Shown: piece by piece, positions 33,346-41,360 of the stretch
Position numbering within the stretch: the first letter of the stretch is position 1
How the letters are laid out: each line of letters starts with the position of its first letter
Source of the DNA: Proruminimicrobium sp964487915
GTDB taxonomy: Bacteria > Elusimicrobiota > Endomicrobiia > Endomicrobiales > Endomicrobiaceae
DNA length: 64,000 bases
Direction: 5' to 3'
Assembly (NCBI GenBank): GCA_964487915.1
Contig: CAZASN010000005.1
Location: 1 to 64,000, forward strand
Program-made: the position numbers and the translations under genes
Notes under the pieces: model-generated
Database searches by the model: none
What the model was told of the DNA's origin: nothing
The model's input: the letters and a program-made list of their open reading frames with translations, nothing else

Positions 33346-33857
33346 CAGAATTCTATGCCTTCTTTCGCCTGAATGCCTTTTGAGTAAGGATGTTTTATTT
33401 CAAGAACTTCGCTTACAAGATCCGCCGTTTCAATAAGTTCTTTTGAAGCGCCTCTGCCGGTTATCATTACGGTTGATTTTTGAGCAAGCTTTTTTACAGT
33501 CTCAATGAGCGTTTGATCTTCAATAAAACCGTCTCTTACGGCTATGTTAAATTCTTCAAGAACTATAAGATCGTAAAAGTTGTTTTTCAGTATTTCTTCA
33601 ATTTTGCTTAAAGCTATATAACATTCGTGTCTTGCGTCCTGTTTTGAAACGTCTTTAAAACAAAAGGGATGTTTTTTAGCGTATGAAAAAAAATCAAGCC
33701 CTTCAAGTTTCGCAAGTATTTTTTGTTCTCCGTAAAAATCTTCGCCCTTGAAAAGCTGTATCAAACAAACTTTTTGTTTGTGTCCCAAAGCGCGTACTAT
33801 CTGACCTATTGAAGACGTAGTTTTGCCTTTACCGTTTCCGGTTAATACTATTATCAT
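33345..33857 (-). CDS. cobO: Cob(I)yrinic acid a,c-diamide adenosyltransferase
   Basis: Transfers the adenosyl group of ATP to corrinoid cobalt to make adenosylcobalamin. The product has 170 residues of the CobA/CobO/BtuR type: P-loop 'GNGKGKTTSSIGQIVRALG' at residues 7-25, 'LIQLFKGEDFYGE', 'DLIVLEEFNIAV', 'VMITGRGASKELIETADLVSEV'. First gene of the B12 operon, RBS GGAGG before ATG. Its presence next to uptake genes suggests salvage of external corrinoids. Confidence 0.92.
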   Translation of the reverse strand: MIIVLTGNGKGKTTSSIGQIVRALGHKQKVCLIQLFKGEDFYGEQKILAKLEGLDFFSYAKKHPFCFKDVSKQDARHECYIALSKIEEILKNNFYDLIVLEEFNIAVRDGFIEDQTLIETVKKLAQKSTVMITGRGASKELIETADLVSEVLEIKHPYSKGIQAKEGIEF

Positions 33858-33879
33858 ACAATCCTCCGCGCAGACTGAT

Positions 33880-33922
33880 CATATTTAAAAAATAAAAAAA
33901 CCGCCTTTCAAAAGAAAGACGG
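33880..33922 (-). terminator. Intrinsic terminator in the cobO leader
   Basis: On the minus strand CCGTCTTTC pairs with GAAAGGCGG (one mismatch) across TTTT, followed by TTTTTTTATTTTTT. It lies between the compact riboswitch and cobO, so it is the likely expression platform: transcription would stop here when ligand is bound. Confidence 0.85.
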
Positions 33923-33973
33923 TTTATAAATGTTGAAAATATAAAACTCTCTCCCTAGAAAGAAACTGCAAAA

Positions 33974-34061
33974 AGATAAATAAATAGACCGGGCTTACAT
34001 ATAAAATATGCTTACCGTTGCTGGGCAGCGTCCGAATTACGGAACTTCCTTTTATTTATCT
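33974..34061 (-). promoter_or_regulatory. Compact cobalamin-riboswitch-like element controlling cobO-btuFCD
   Basis: On the minus strand the outer stem is AGATAAATAAA with TTTATTTATCT (11 bp, perfect). Inside, the order is AAAGGAAGTTCCGTAATTCGG, then ACGCTGCCCAGCAACGGTAA, a short hairpin, and TAAGCCCGGTC. This follows the core layout of cobalamin aptamers but, at about 88 nt, lacks the peripheral GCCACTG...GGGAAGG arm present in the btuB element. Downstream terminator and B12 genes support the assignment; the exact class is uncertain. Confidence 0.65.
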
Positions 34062-34080
34062 GTAAAACTTAAAAGAACAT

Positions 34081-34154
34081 TGGGCCTGGTAGGACTTGAA
34101 CCTACGACCATTCGATTATGAGTCGAGTGCTCTAACCAACTGAGCTACAGGCCC
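34081..34154 (-). tRNA. tRNA with CAU anticodon, probably tRNA-Ile2
   Basis: 74 nt. Acceptor GGGCCTG pairs with CAGGCCC, discriminator A. The anticodon loop CTCATAA gives CAU. The sequence around it (CGACTCATAATCG, then TGGTCG and GGTTCAAGTCC) resembles bacterial tRNA-Ile2, which is lysidinylated, more than elongator tRNA-Met. A pairing mismatch sits at the base of the anticodon stem. CCA is not encoded. Confidence 0.88.
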
Positions 34155-34224
34155 TTTAAAAAACAGTGGAAAAATTATACTTAAAACTTAATTTTAAGTC
34201 AAATATTTAATAAAAAACAACAAA

Positions 34225-35949
34225 TTAAAAACTTCTTTCACGACGGGGAAAGAATCTTTTATTTTTATGTTTCGAAAAATTTCTTTTTTCAAAATGCTGC
34301 GTCAGCGTCAATTTTTGTTTCATTCTGGCGTTTCTGTCTTTTTCAATAAAAATCGGATTGCCCGCCGAATCTTTTTCACAGTAATACATCATTGTTGAAT
34401 AAGTTGACGGAGCCGGCGTAAAGACCTGAACCTGTTCGGGCGTAAATTTTAACTGCTTTTTTATGAAAGCCGCAAGATTTTGAGTGTCTTTAAGAGAACA
34501 GCCGGGATGGTCAACCATAAAATAACACGTCATATACTGGTCAGTGTTTTCATTTGCGGCGTTAAACATTTTTATAAATTCAATAAAAGTTTCCTGTTTT
34601 GGTTTATTCATTGCGGCAAGGACTTTTTCTTCTGTATGTTCCGGCGCTATTTTCAACTGCCCCGATATATTATTCGCGGATATATGTTTTAAATATTTTT
34701 CTCCGTTGTTTTTATCTTTTACTATCATATCGTGTCTGAGACCGGATGATACGAAAACCTTTTTTATTTTTTCATTTTCTTTAATTTTATTTAACAAATT
34801 TATCTGTAAATCATGTGAGAAAACAAGATTTTCACATATTTCCGGGTACAGACATTTTTTGTTTTTGCAGCTTCCGGCAATTGTGCGGATTTTGCACGAC
34901 AATCCGTACATATTTCCCGTAGGTCCGCCGACGTCCGATATATATCCTTTAAAATCAGTCATTTTCGTTAAATTTTCTATTTCGTTTAATATTGATTTCT
35001 CGCTTCTTGAAATTACGTTTTTGCCCTGATGGACGGCAATTGCGCAAAAATTGCATTCGCCGCAGCATCCTCTGTGAGATATTACTGAAAATTTTATTGT
35101 ATCCTGGGATTTTACAGCGCCTGATTTTAGATAATAAGGATGCACCTGTCTTGTAAATTCCATATCGGATATTTCATCCAGTTCTTCCTGAGTCAGAACA
35201 TCTTGGGTTTGATTGTGAATTAAATAACGGGTATCATGCCGCTGATACATGTTTTTATCCTGATTTTCATAAAAAAGTTTAAACATTTTCGCAAATTCAT
35301 CTTTTGAAGCGACACAGTCTTCGTATGACGGAAGTTCAAGAGAATTATCCGGTTTTTCTTTTGAAATATAACAAAGTCCTTTTATGCTTTTGTAATCAAG
35401 ATTATTTTTTAATTTGCCGGCCAGTTCCAATGTTGTTTTTTCGCCCATTCCGTAGATAAGAATGTCGGCTTTGGCGTCAAATAGAAGAGATCTTCTGAGT
35501 TTGTTATCTTTTAAGTCAAAATGTGTTATTCTTCTAAGACTTGCCTCTACTCCGCCGAGAACGACCGGTTTTGTATTTTTAAAGTATCTTCTTATTAAAT
35601 TTGTATAAACCATGCAGGCTCTGTCGGGACGTTTGTTATTTATTCCGCCGGGAGTTAAATCGTCTTCGTTTCTGAATTTTCCGGTAGCGGTGTAATTTGC
35701 CACAAGAGAATCCATGGCGCCTGCGGTGACCGCCCAGAAGAGTTCCGGTTCTCCGAGTCTTGATATTTCGTCTGAATTTATATCTGGTTGCGCTATAATC
35801 GCTGTTTTATAACCGTATTTTGACAGATAATTGCCTATTACCGCCGCTCCGTTGAAGGGGGAATCAACATAGGTGTCGCCGGATAAGATTATTATGTCCG
35901 GTTTTGTCCATTTAAGTTTGATAATTTCTTCTTTTGTTGTAGGAATCAT
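34225..35949 (-). CDS. YgiQ-family radical SAM protein
   Basis: The product has 574 residues. An N-terminal B12-binding-like/UPF0313 domain ('PDIIILSGDTYVDSPFNGAAVIGNYL', 'AVTAGAMDSLVANYT', 'PVVLGGVEASLRRITHFD') is followed by a radical SAM core with CX3CX2C ('GCCGECNFC'), and later 'GLSCKIR', 'SGLRHDM', 'IAPEHTEEKVLAAMNKP'. The basic C-terminus is shorter than in E. coli YgiQ. Function is not established. It is divergent from lexA. Confidence 0.9.
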   Translation of the reverse strand: MIPTTKEEIIKLKWTKPDIIILSGDTYVDSPFNGAAVIGNYLSKYGYKTAIIAQPDINSDEISRLGEPELFWAVTAGAMDSLVANYTATGKFRNEDDLTPGGINNKRPDRACMVYTNLIRRYFKNTKPVVLGGVEASLRRITHFDLKDNKLRRSLLFDAKADILIYGMGEKTTLELAGKLKNNLDYKSIKGLCYISKEKPDNSLELPSYEDCVASKDEFAKMFKLFYENQDKNMYQRHDTRYLIHNQTQDVLTQEELDEISDMEFTRQVHPYYLKSGAVKSQDTIKFSVISHRGCCGECNFCAIAVHQGKNVISRSEKSILNEIENLTKMTDFKGYISDVGGPTGNMYGLSCKIRTIAGSCKNKKCLYPEICENLVFSHDLQINLLNKIKENEKIKKVFVSSGLRHDMIVKDKNNGEKYLKHISANNISGQLKIAPEHTEEKVLAAMNKPKQETFIEFIKMFNAANENTDQYMTCYFMVDHPGCSLKDTQNLAAFIKKQLKFTPEQVQVFTPAPSTYSTMMYYCEKDSAGNPIFIEKDRNARMKQKLTLTQHFEKRNFSKHKNKRFFPRRERSF

Positions 35950-36002
35950 TCTTTATTCATTCTATCAAAAAAATACTGCTAGGGCTAATTTTTAATATTA
36001 TA

Positions 36003-36031
36003 TTGACATAAATACAGATGTATGATATAAT
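36003..36031 (+). promoter_or_regulatory. lexA promoter with palindromic operator candidate
   Basis: Consensus -35 TTGACA (36003-36008) and -10 TATAAT (36026-36031), 17-bp spacer, with TG one base upstream of the -10 (extended -10). In the spacer lies ATACAGATGTAT (36012-36023), arms ATACA/TGTAT. This is the expected place for a LexA autoregulatory site, although the sequence is not the classical enterobacterial or Gram-positive box. Confidence 0.7.
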
Positions 36032-36066
36032 ACAAAAGAATTAGATTTTCTTAATACGGGGTGTTT

Positions 36067-36660
36067 ATGAAAGAATTAACTGAAAAACAAAGAAAAGTTC
36101 TTAATTTTATCAACGAATTTTACGCGGATAACGCAATGATGCCTACTGTCAGGGAAATAGCGGGTCATTTTAAATTATCAATAGGCTCAATACAGCAGCA
36201 TTTAAACAGTCTTCAGACAAAAGGCTATCTTACAAAAAGAGACTCAATATCAAGAGGGATTGATTTTCCCAACAGACAGAATTTTACTCCGGTTGCGGTA
36301 CTCGGCAGCGTTCATGCAGGTACGTTTTTGGAACAAATTGAAGACGCCAGCGACTATGTTTATATAAATACAAACGTTACTAGAAACAGAAAATGTTTTG
36401 CTTTAAAAGTCAAAGGCGACAGCATGGAGCCTTCCGGCATATTTGAAGGCGATACGATAGTCGTTTCAAAAGAAGACAAACCTTATAACGGAGACGTCGT
36501 AGTAGCTCTTGTAGACGGAGAATCGGCGGTTAAATTATTTTATAAGGAAAACGGCAGAATATTTTTAAAATCTTCAAATCCGAAATATCCGGTAATTACA
36601 TCGGATAATATTGAAATAGTCGGCAAATTAATATATCTTGTAAGAGAATATAAAGGATGA
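36067..36660 (+). CDS. lexA: SOS repressor LexA
   Basis: Represses DNA-damage genes and cleaves itself on contact with RecA filaments. The product has 197 residues from ATG 36067, chosen because GGGG lies six bases upstream (an in-frame GTG is at 36061). Winged helix 'MPTVREIAGHFKLSIGSIQQHLNSLQTKGYL' (about 25-56), cleavage site Ala84-Gly85 in 'GSVHAG', catalytic Ser119 in 'GDSMEPSG' and Lys156 in 'SAVKLFY'. Its TGA stop overlaps the ATG of a small membrane protein gene. Confidence 0.95.
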   Translation: MKELTEKQRKVLNFINEFYADNAMMPTVREIAGHFKLSIGSIQQHLNSLQTKGYLTKRDSISRGIDFPNRQNFTPVAVLGSVHAGTFLEQIEDASDYVYINTNVTRNRKCFALKVKGDSMEPSGIFEGDTIVVSKEDKPYNGDVVVALVDGESAVKLFYKENGRIFLKSSNPKYPVITSDNIEIVGKLIYLVREYKG

Positions 36661-36848
36661 ATATAAACATGTTATTTTATTTATTGTTTTTTGCGGATAT
36701 TTTAATTGCCGTAATCGTCGGTGTTTTTACGAATTTTATTTTTGGTTTAATAACGGGATTTGTGTTGTTGTTTATAAACGGAATAACTTTTTATTTTATA
36801 CAAAAAATACTGAAAATCGGAAAACAAACATATGAAAACAGAAAATAA
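36657..36848 (+). CDS. Small membrane protein coupled to lexA
   Basis: The product has 63 residues with two hydrophobic helices (about 5-25 and 28-50) and a short charged tail 'KIGKQTYENRK'. Start ATG overlaps the lexA stop (ATGA), implying coupled translation. I recognise no family. Because it is in the lexA transcript, it is likely to be SOS-induced; small membrane proteins next to lexA in other bacteria (for example YneA, DivS) block cell division, so this is a candidate analogue without sequence proof. Confidence 0.55.
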   Translation: MNINMLFYLLFFADILIAVIVGVFTNFIFGLITGFVLLFINGITFYFIQKILKIGKQTYENRK

Positions 36849-37035
36849 TTATAAAAAATACAAATATCTCTTTTTAACATCAACATTTGCCGGTGTAGCA
36901 GGTCTTTATATCGCTTACAAATTTCATTCCGAAACCGCAAAATACGTATCTTATGCGTTATTTGCGATATGGCTTATTCTTGCCTTGTACGTAAGATATC
37001 TCATAATCAGAGATAAAAAAAATATTCAAAAATAA
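36832..37035 (+). CDS. Second small membrane protein in the lexA operon
   Basis: The product has 67 residues: a basic N-terminus, then helices at about 11-27 and 36-55, then a charged tail 'IIRDKKNIQK'. It overlaps the previous small gene by 17 bp in another frame. No family recognised. Two consecutive overlapping frames with clean two-helix topology make a chance ORF less likely. A hairpin at 37060-37099 probably ends the transcript. Confidence 0.5.
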   Translation: MKTENNYKKYKYLFLTSTFAGVAGLYIAYKFHSETAKYVSYALFAIWLILALYVRYLIIRDKKNIQK

Positions 37036-37059
37036 CATATTTAAAGAGCAGCAAAATAT

Positions 37060-37105
37060 GTTAAAATGACATAATCTTAATTTTATGTAACATTTTAACT
37101 GTTTT
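37060..37105 (+). terminator. AT-rich hairpin, probable terminator of the lexA operon
   Basis: GTTAAAATG-ACATAA (37060-37074) pairs with TTATGT-aa-CATTTTAAC (37083-37099), 15 bp with a two-base bulge, followed by TGTTTTT. The T-run is short, so an operator role for the RND gene downstream is also possible. Confidence 0.5.
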
Positions 37106-37144
37106 TGCCGTCAAAATACTTTAATACTTTCTTGAGGGTAATAT

Positions 37145-40100
37145 ATGAATTTAGCGGGTTTGTCAATTAAAAGACCTACGTTTGTATTTTCAATATTGGT
37201 GTCAATGATTATTGTCGGACTTATTTTCTTTGAAAGAATACCTGTAAGATTATTTCCCGACGTTGAAATGCCTTTTGTCGTGGTTGATATAAGATATGAC
37301 GGAGCCGGACCAGAAGAAATTGAAAGAAGAGTTTCAAGAAGAGTTGAAAATACCGTAAGCCCTATTTCCGGGATAAAACATATTTCTTCAATAAGCCAGG
37401 AAGGACAGTCAATGACGACAATAGAATTTGTGTTGTCAAAAAATCCGGAAACCGCCCTTCAGGAAGTTAAAGACAAAGTAGCCGAAATAAGAAGAGGATT
37501 CCCGGACGAAATAGACGAGCCTGTTATTTACAGAATGGATCCCGATTCGGAACCTATAATGACGGTAAGTTTAAACGCCAATCTGTCTCCGAAAGATATA
37601 TACGATTTAGGAGATGAAATATTCAGAAAAGAACTATTCAGAGTAGACGGCGTTTCAAAAATACTGATGATAGGCGGCACAAGAAGGGAACTTCAGGTCA
37701 GGGCCGACCTTGATAAACTCAAACAATACGATCTTACCCTTACCGATATTACAAACGCGATCAAATCAAACAGTTCAAATATTCCGATAGGCAAATTTTC
37801 AAACCGGAATGAGGATATATCGTACAGGAGTATCGGAGAATTCAGAAGCGTTGATAAAATAAAAGACGTTAATCTTAATTTTTTAGGCAATGACGTTTCT
37901 GTCCCTATTAGTTATGTAGCCGAAGTTAAAGACACGGTGCAGGACAGAAGAACAAAAGGCAGAATAACAGTAAGAAACGGTGATATGATTCAGAGTAAAA
38001 ATTCGCTCCTGTTAAGAATATACAAGCAGTCCAAATCAAACGACGTAAAAATATCAGACGGAATACAAAAAAAAATACGAGAACTTAACGCGGAATATTC
38101 AAATACTGCCGGAAATCCGGTTCTTGAAGTTGTCAGCGATAACGCAAGAGCCATAAGAGAAAATATTAAAGACGTTAAAAATACTATTTATGAAGGAATA
38201 TTTCTTGCTATAGTAGTCGTTTATTTCTTTTTAGGCAGCTGGCGTTCCACATTTATCACCGCTTTGGCTCTTCCAAACAGCCTGATAGGTTCTTTTATTT
38301 TTATGTATATTTTCGGATTCAGCGTAAATATTATTTCTCTTTTGTCTTTGTCTCTTGCCGTCGGGCTTTTGATAGACGACGCCATAGTTGTGAGAGAAAA
38401 TATTTTCAGGCATGTTGAGGAAGGAGAGGAACCTATAATTGCGGCGCGCAAAGGCACTGACGAAGTTGCGCTTGCCGTAATAGCTACTACCAGTTCCGTT
38501 ATAGCCGTATTTCTGCCGGTTGGTTTTTTAAGCGGAGTGGTCGGACAGTTTTTTAAAGAATTCGGGCTTGTCGTTGTTTTTGCCATGATTATTTCTCTTA
38601 TGGACGCTCTGACTATCGCGCCTATGCTTTCCGCGTATATGATACCCGGCAGAGGACAGGAAAATAAAAAAAATAAATTTATTTTGTTAGTTTCAAATAT
38701 AATAAGAAAATTAACCGTTGACTGGTTTGAAAAAGTATACTCCTTTGTATCAAAAATTTACGTTTTAAGCATAAAAACAATAATAACTCATAAAATAAAA
38801 ACCATATTTACCGTGATTTTGATATGTTTTTTGTCTTTCATATTGTTAAAACATATTCCGGTAGCTTTTATATCAAACGCCGAAATGGGTGAATTTAATA
38901 TTGCGGTTGAAGCGGTTCCGAAGACATCAATAGACCGAATGGACAAATATACTTCCGATATTGAGAATATCGTTATGCAAAATAATAACGTTTCTTTTGT
39001 AGTAAGCGCAATAGGTTCAAGCGTTGAACCCAATACGTCAAATGTTTTTGTAAAACTTATTCCTTCCGGAGAAAGAAAAAAGAAAACCAGCGATATAAAA
39101 AAAGAAATAAGAACGGCTTTAAAGAAAAAATTCGGAGCTGAATTAAAATTTTCTCTTAATGACAATATGGGGCTTAACAGCCAGCGTCCTTTTTTGCTTC
39201 ATTTATACGGAGACGATATAAACAGGCTTACCGAAAGAGCCGACGTTCTTATTGAAAAATTTAAAAATATAAAAGGACTTGTTGATCTGAGAACAAATTA
39301 TGTATCCGGTAAACCCGAGATACAGATAACTCTTGATTCGGAAAAAATGAAAGCTTTCGGCGTAAATTCCGTTGATGCCGGCAACGAACTCAGGGCTATG
39401 GTTGAAGGAACCACTCCCGCCGTTTACAGACAGGATACTCTTGAATACGACATAAGAGTCCGTTTAGACGAAAAACAAAGAAACATAAGAAACGCTTATG
39501 ACAGACTCTACGTAAAAAACAGAAACGGCAAACTTGTAAAACTAAAAAATATAGCGACTTTTAAAGAGGCAGAAGGCCCAAATAAAATTTTCAGACGCGA
39601 CAGATCAAGATATATTTCCATTGAGGCAAACCTTGAGCCGGATGTTACTATTACTCAGGTTCAAAAGGCCACAAAAGAGATAATAGAAGAAAATATGCGT
39701 CAGGAAAAAGAAAAGTGGAATAAAATTAAATATTTTTATGCCGGCAACGCGGAAGACATGAAAGAATTATTCAGCAATATGATAATGGCCGGAATTTTAT
39801 CTCTCATATTTATTTATATGGTGCTTGCAAGTTTATACGAGTCGGTAATAACTCCGTTTACCATAATGGCGGCGCTGCCGCTGTCAATAATAGGAGGATT
39901 ATTTGCATTATTTATTACAAGAGAAACCATAAATATGTTTACGATGATAGGTTTTATAATGCTTTTAGGCATCGTCGCTAAAAATTCAATACTTCTTGTA
40001 GATTATATACAGCAGCTTATGCGTAGAGGCAGAAATATAAAGGATGCCATAGTTGAGGCCGGCAAAGTCAGATTAAGACCGATCTTAATGACTTCGTTTG

Positions 40101-40327
40101 CTCTTTCAGCCGGTATGCTTCCCACGGCTTTGGGTCTTACAGAATCCGGCTCTTTCAGAAAAGGCATGGGAATAGTCGTTATAGGCGGAATCATAAGTTC
40201 AACTGTTCTGACTCTGTTAATAATTCCGGCAATTTTTGAATATATGATGACTTTCAGAATGTGGCTCAGGAAAATTTTGGGAAGGCCGCCGCTTAGAACG
40301 ATAGATAAAGAAACGCAATTAAACTAA
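37145..40327 (+). CDS. RND-family efflux permease, stand-alone
   Basis: The product has 1060 residues. The opening 'LSIKRPTFVFSILVSMIIVGLIFFERIPVRLFPDVEMPFVVV' is typical of AcrB-like pumps. 'LSLSLAVGLLIDDAIVVRENIFRHVE' carries the Asp-Asp proton-relay motif in helix 4. The C-terminal half repeats the fold and includes 'MIGFIMLLGIVAKNSILLVDY'. Neither an adaptor nor an outer-membrane channel gene is beside it, so it must use partners encoded elsewhere. Only distantly related to the pump at 8236-11442. Confidence 0.9.
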   Translation: MNLAGLSIKRPTFVFSILVSMIIVGLIFFERIPVRLFPDVEMPFVVVDIRYDGAGPEEIERRVSRRVENTVSPISGIKHISSISQEGQSMTTIEFVLSKNPETALQEVKDKVAEIRRGFPDEIDEPVIYRMDPDSEPIMTVSLNANLSPKDIYDLGDEIFRKELFRVDGVSKILMIGGTRRELQVRADLDKLKQYDLTLTDITNAIKSNSSNIPIGKFSNRNEDISYRSIGEFRSVDKIKDVNLNFLGNDVSVPISYVAEVKDTVQDRRTKGRITVRNGDMIQSKNSLLLRIYKQSKSNDVKISDGIQKKIRELNAEYSNTAGNPVLEVVSDNARAIRENIKDVKNTIYEGIFLAIVVVYFFLGSWRSTFITALALPNSLIGSFIFMYIFGFSVNIISLLSLSLAVGLLIDDAIVVRENIFRHVEEGEEPIIAARKGTDEVALAVIATTSSVIAVFLPVGFLSGVVGQFFKEFGLVVVFAMIISLMDALTIAPMLSAYMIPGRGQENKKNKFILLVSNIIRKLTVDWFEKVYSFVSKIYVLSIKTIITHKIKTIFTVILICFLSFILLKHIPVAFISNAEMGEFNIAVEAVPKTSIDRMDKYTSDIENIVMQNNNVSFVVSAIGSSVEPNTSNVFVKLIPSGERKKKTSDIKKEIRTALKKKFGAELKFSLNDNMGLNSQRPFLLHLYGDDINRLTERADVLIEKFKNIKGLVDLRTNYVSGKPEIQITLDSEKMKAFGVNSVDAGNELRAMVEGTTPAVYRQDTLEYDIRVRLDEKQRNIRNAYDRLYVKNRNGKLVKLKNIATFKEAEGPNKIFRRDRSRYISIEANLEPDVTITQVQKATKEIIEENMRQEKEKWNKIKYFYAGNAEDMKELFSNMIMAGILSLIFIYMVLASLYESVITPFTIMAALPLSIIGGLFALFITRETINMFTMIGFIMLLGIVAKNSILLVDYIQQLMRRGRNIKDAIVEAGKVRLRPILMTSFALSAGMLPTALGLTESGSFRKGMGIVVIGGIISSTVLTLLIIPAIFEYMMTFRMWLRKILGRPPLRTIDKETQLN

Positions 40328-40408
40328 AAAAATATTATAATATAAGCCGCATAATAAAAATAATGAATTTAATTTTGCGGTTTGCAAAATGTATGTGCGG
40401 AGGGAATA

Positions 40409-40612
40409 ATGTTCGGATTGGGATTTCAGGAAATTTTATTGCTGTTTTTGTTGGCCTTGTTATTGTTCGGAGCAAAAAAACTGCCGCAGATAGGAAAATC
40501 TTTGGGAAATGCCATTAAAGAATTTAAAGACGCGTTTGACGGCAAAGCCAAAGACGATAAAACCGACGAAAAAAAGGATTTAAACGAAAAAAACGATGAC
40601 GGCAACAAATAA
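40409..40612 (+). CDS. tatA: Twin-arginine translocase subunit TatA
   Basis: Pore-forming subunit for export of folded proteins. The product has 67 residues from ATG 40409, which has GGAGGG upstream; a longer frame from 40382 is not needed. 'MFGLGFQEILLLFLLALLLFGAKKLPQIGKSLGNAIKEFKDAF' shows the short N-terminal helix, the FG hinge and the amphipathic helix. The tail is Lys/Asp-rich. The last 17 bp overlap tatC. Confidence 0.92.
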   Translation: MFGLGFQEILLLFLLALLLFGAKKLPQIGKSLGNAIKEFKDAFDGKAKDDKTDEKKDLNEKNDDGNK

Positions 40613-41360
40613 ACAAACTATAATATCGCATCTTGAAGATTTAAGATGGGTTTTTATAAGAGCAGTCGTTTATTTAACGGCGGCCTGCGTAATATCTTTC
40701 TTTTTTGCGGAACAAATTATAGAAATTATAAAACTTCCGGCAAAAGACGTGATTACTAATTTTTTCATATTAAAACCTACGGATTCGGTTGTTATTTATA
40801 TGAAAACAATATTGTACGGCGGTTTTGTAATAGCTTTTCTGCCGATAATATACGAGTTTGTAAATTTTATAAAACCGGCGCTGCAGAAAGAACAGATTAG
40901 TTTTGTTTTGAAATGGACGGCGTTTTCGGTTATTTTATTTTTAGCCGGAACTTTATTCGCGTATTTTCTTATTTTGCCTGTTGCCGTTAAATTTTTAACG
41001 GATTTGGCTCAAACTCTTACAGCTTCAAGCATGCAGGTATCGTTTAATGCTTATATTTCATTTGTTCTTATGCTTTTATTGTGCGGAGGAATAATTTTTC
41101 AAATTCCTCTTTTATGCGCCGCTTTGACGATTTTAAACATAATTTCTCCGTTTGTTTTAAGAAAGTTCAGAAAAGAAATGTTTTTCGGGTTATGTGTTTT
41201 TGCCGCCGTGATTACTCCTACTACCGATGTTTTCAGCATGGCCTTATTCGTCGCGCCTATGATTGTTTTGTATGAATTGGGAATAATAATATCCGATGTG
41301 ATATATAAACGTAAAAAATCAGAAACAGAGATGCTTTATGACGGAGGCAAATATGATTAA
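40596..41360 (+). CDS. tatC: Twin-arginine translocase subunit TatC
   Basis: Receptor subunit that binds Tat signal peptides. The product has 254 residues and six helices. 'ISHLEDLRWVFIRAVVYL' is the conserved N-terminal HLxELR-type segment; 'KPALQKEQISFVLKWTAFSVILFLAGTLFAYFLILPVAVKFL' and 'QIPLLCAALTILNIISP' follow. TatB is not present nearby, so this looks like a minimal TatA-TatC system. It overlaps tatA and ends just after the DUF362 gene begins. Confidence 0.92.
   Translation: MTATNKQTIISHLEDLRWVFIRAVVYLTAACVISFFFAEQIIEIIKLPAKDVITNFFILKPTDSVVIYMKTILYGGFVIAFLPIIYEFVNFIKPALQKEQISFVLKWTAFSVILFLAGTLFAYFLILPVAVKFLTDLAQTLTASSMQVSFNAYISFVLMLLLCGGIIFQIPLLCAALTILNIISPFVLRKFRKEMFFGLCVFAAVITPTTDVFSMALFVAPMIVLYELGIIISDVIYKRKKSETEMLYDGGKYD

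Noticed and set aside
36657..37035. Toxin-antitoxin pair downstream of lexA
   Set aside because: Both products are two-helix membrane proteins; neither looks like a soluble antitoxin, so the SOS-effector reading was kept instead.
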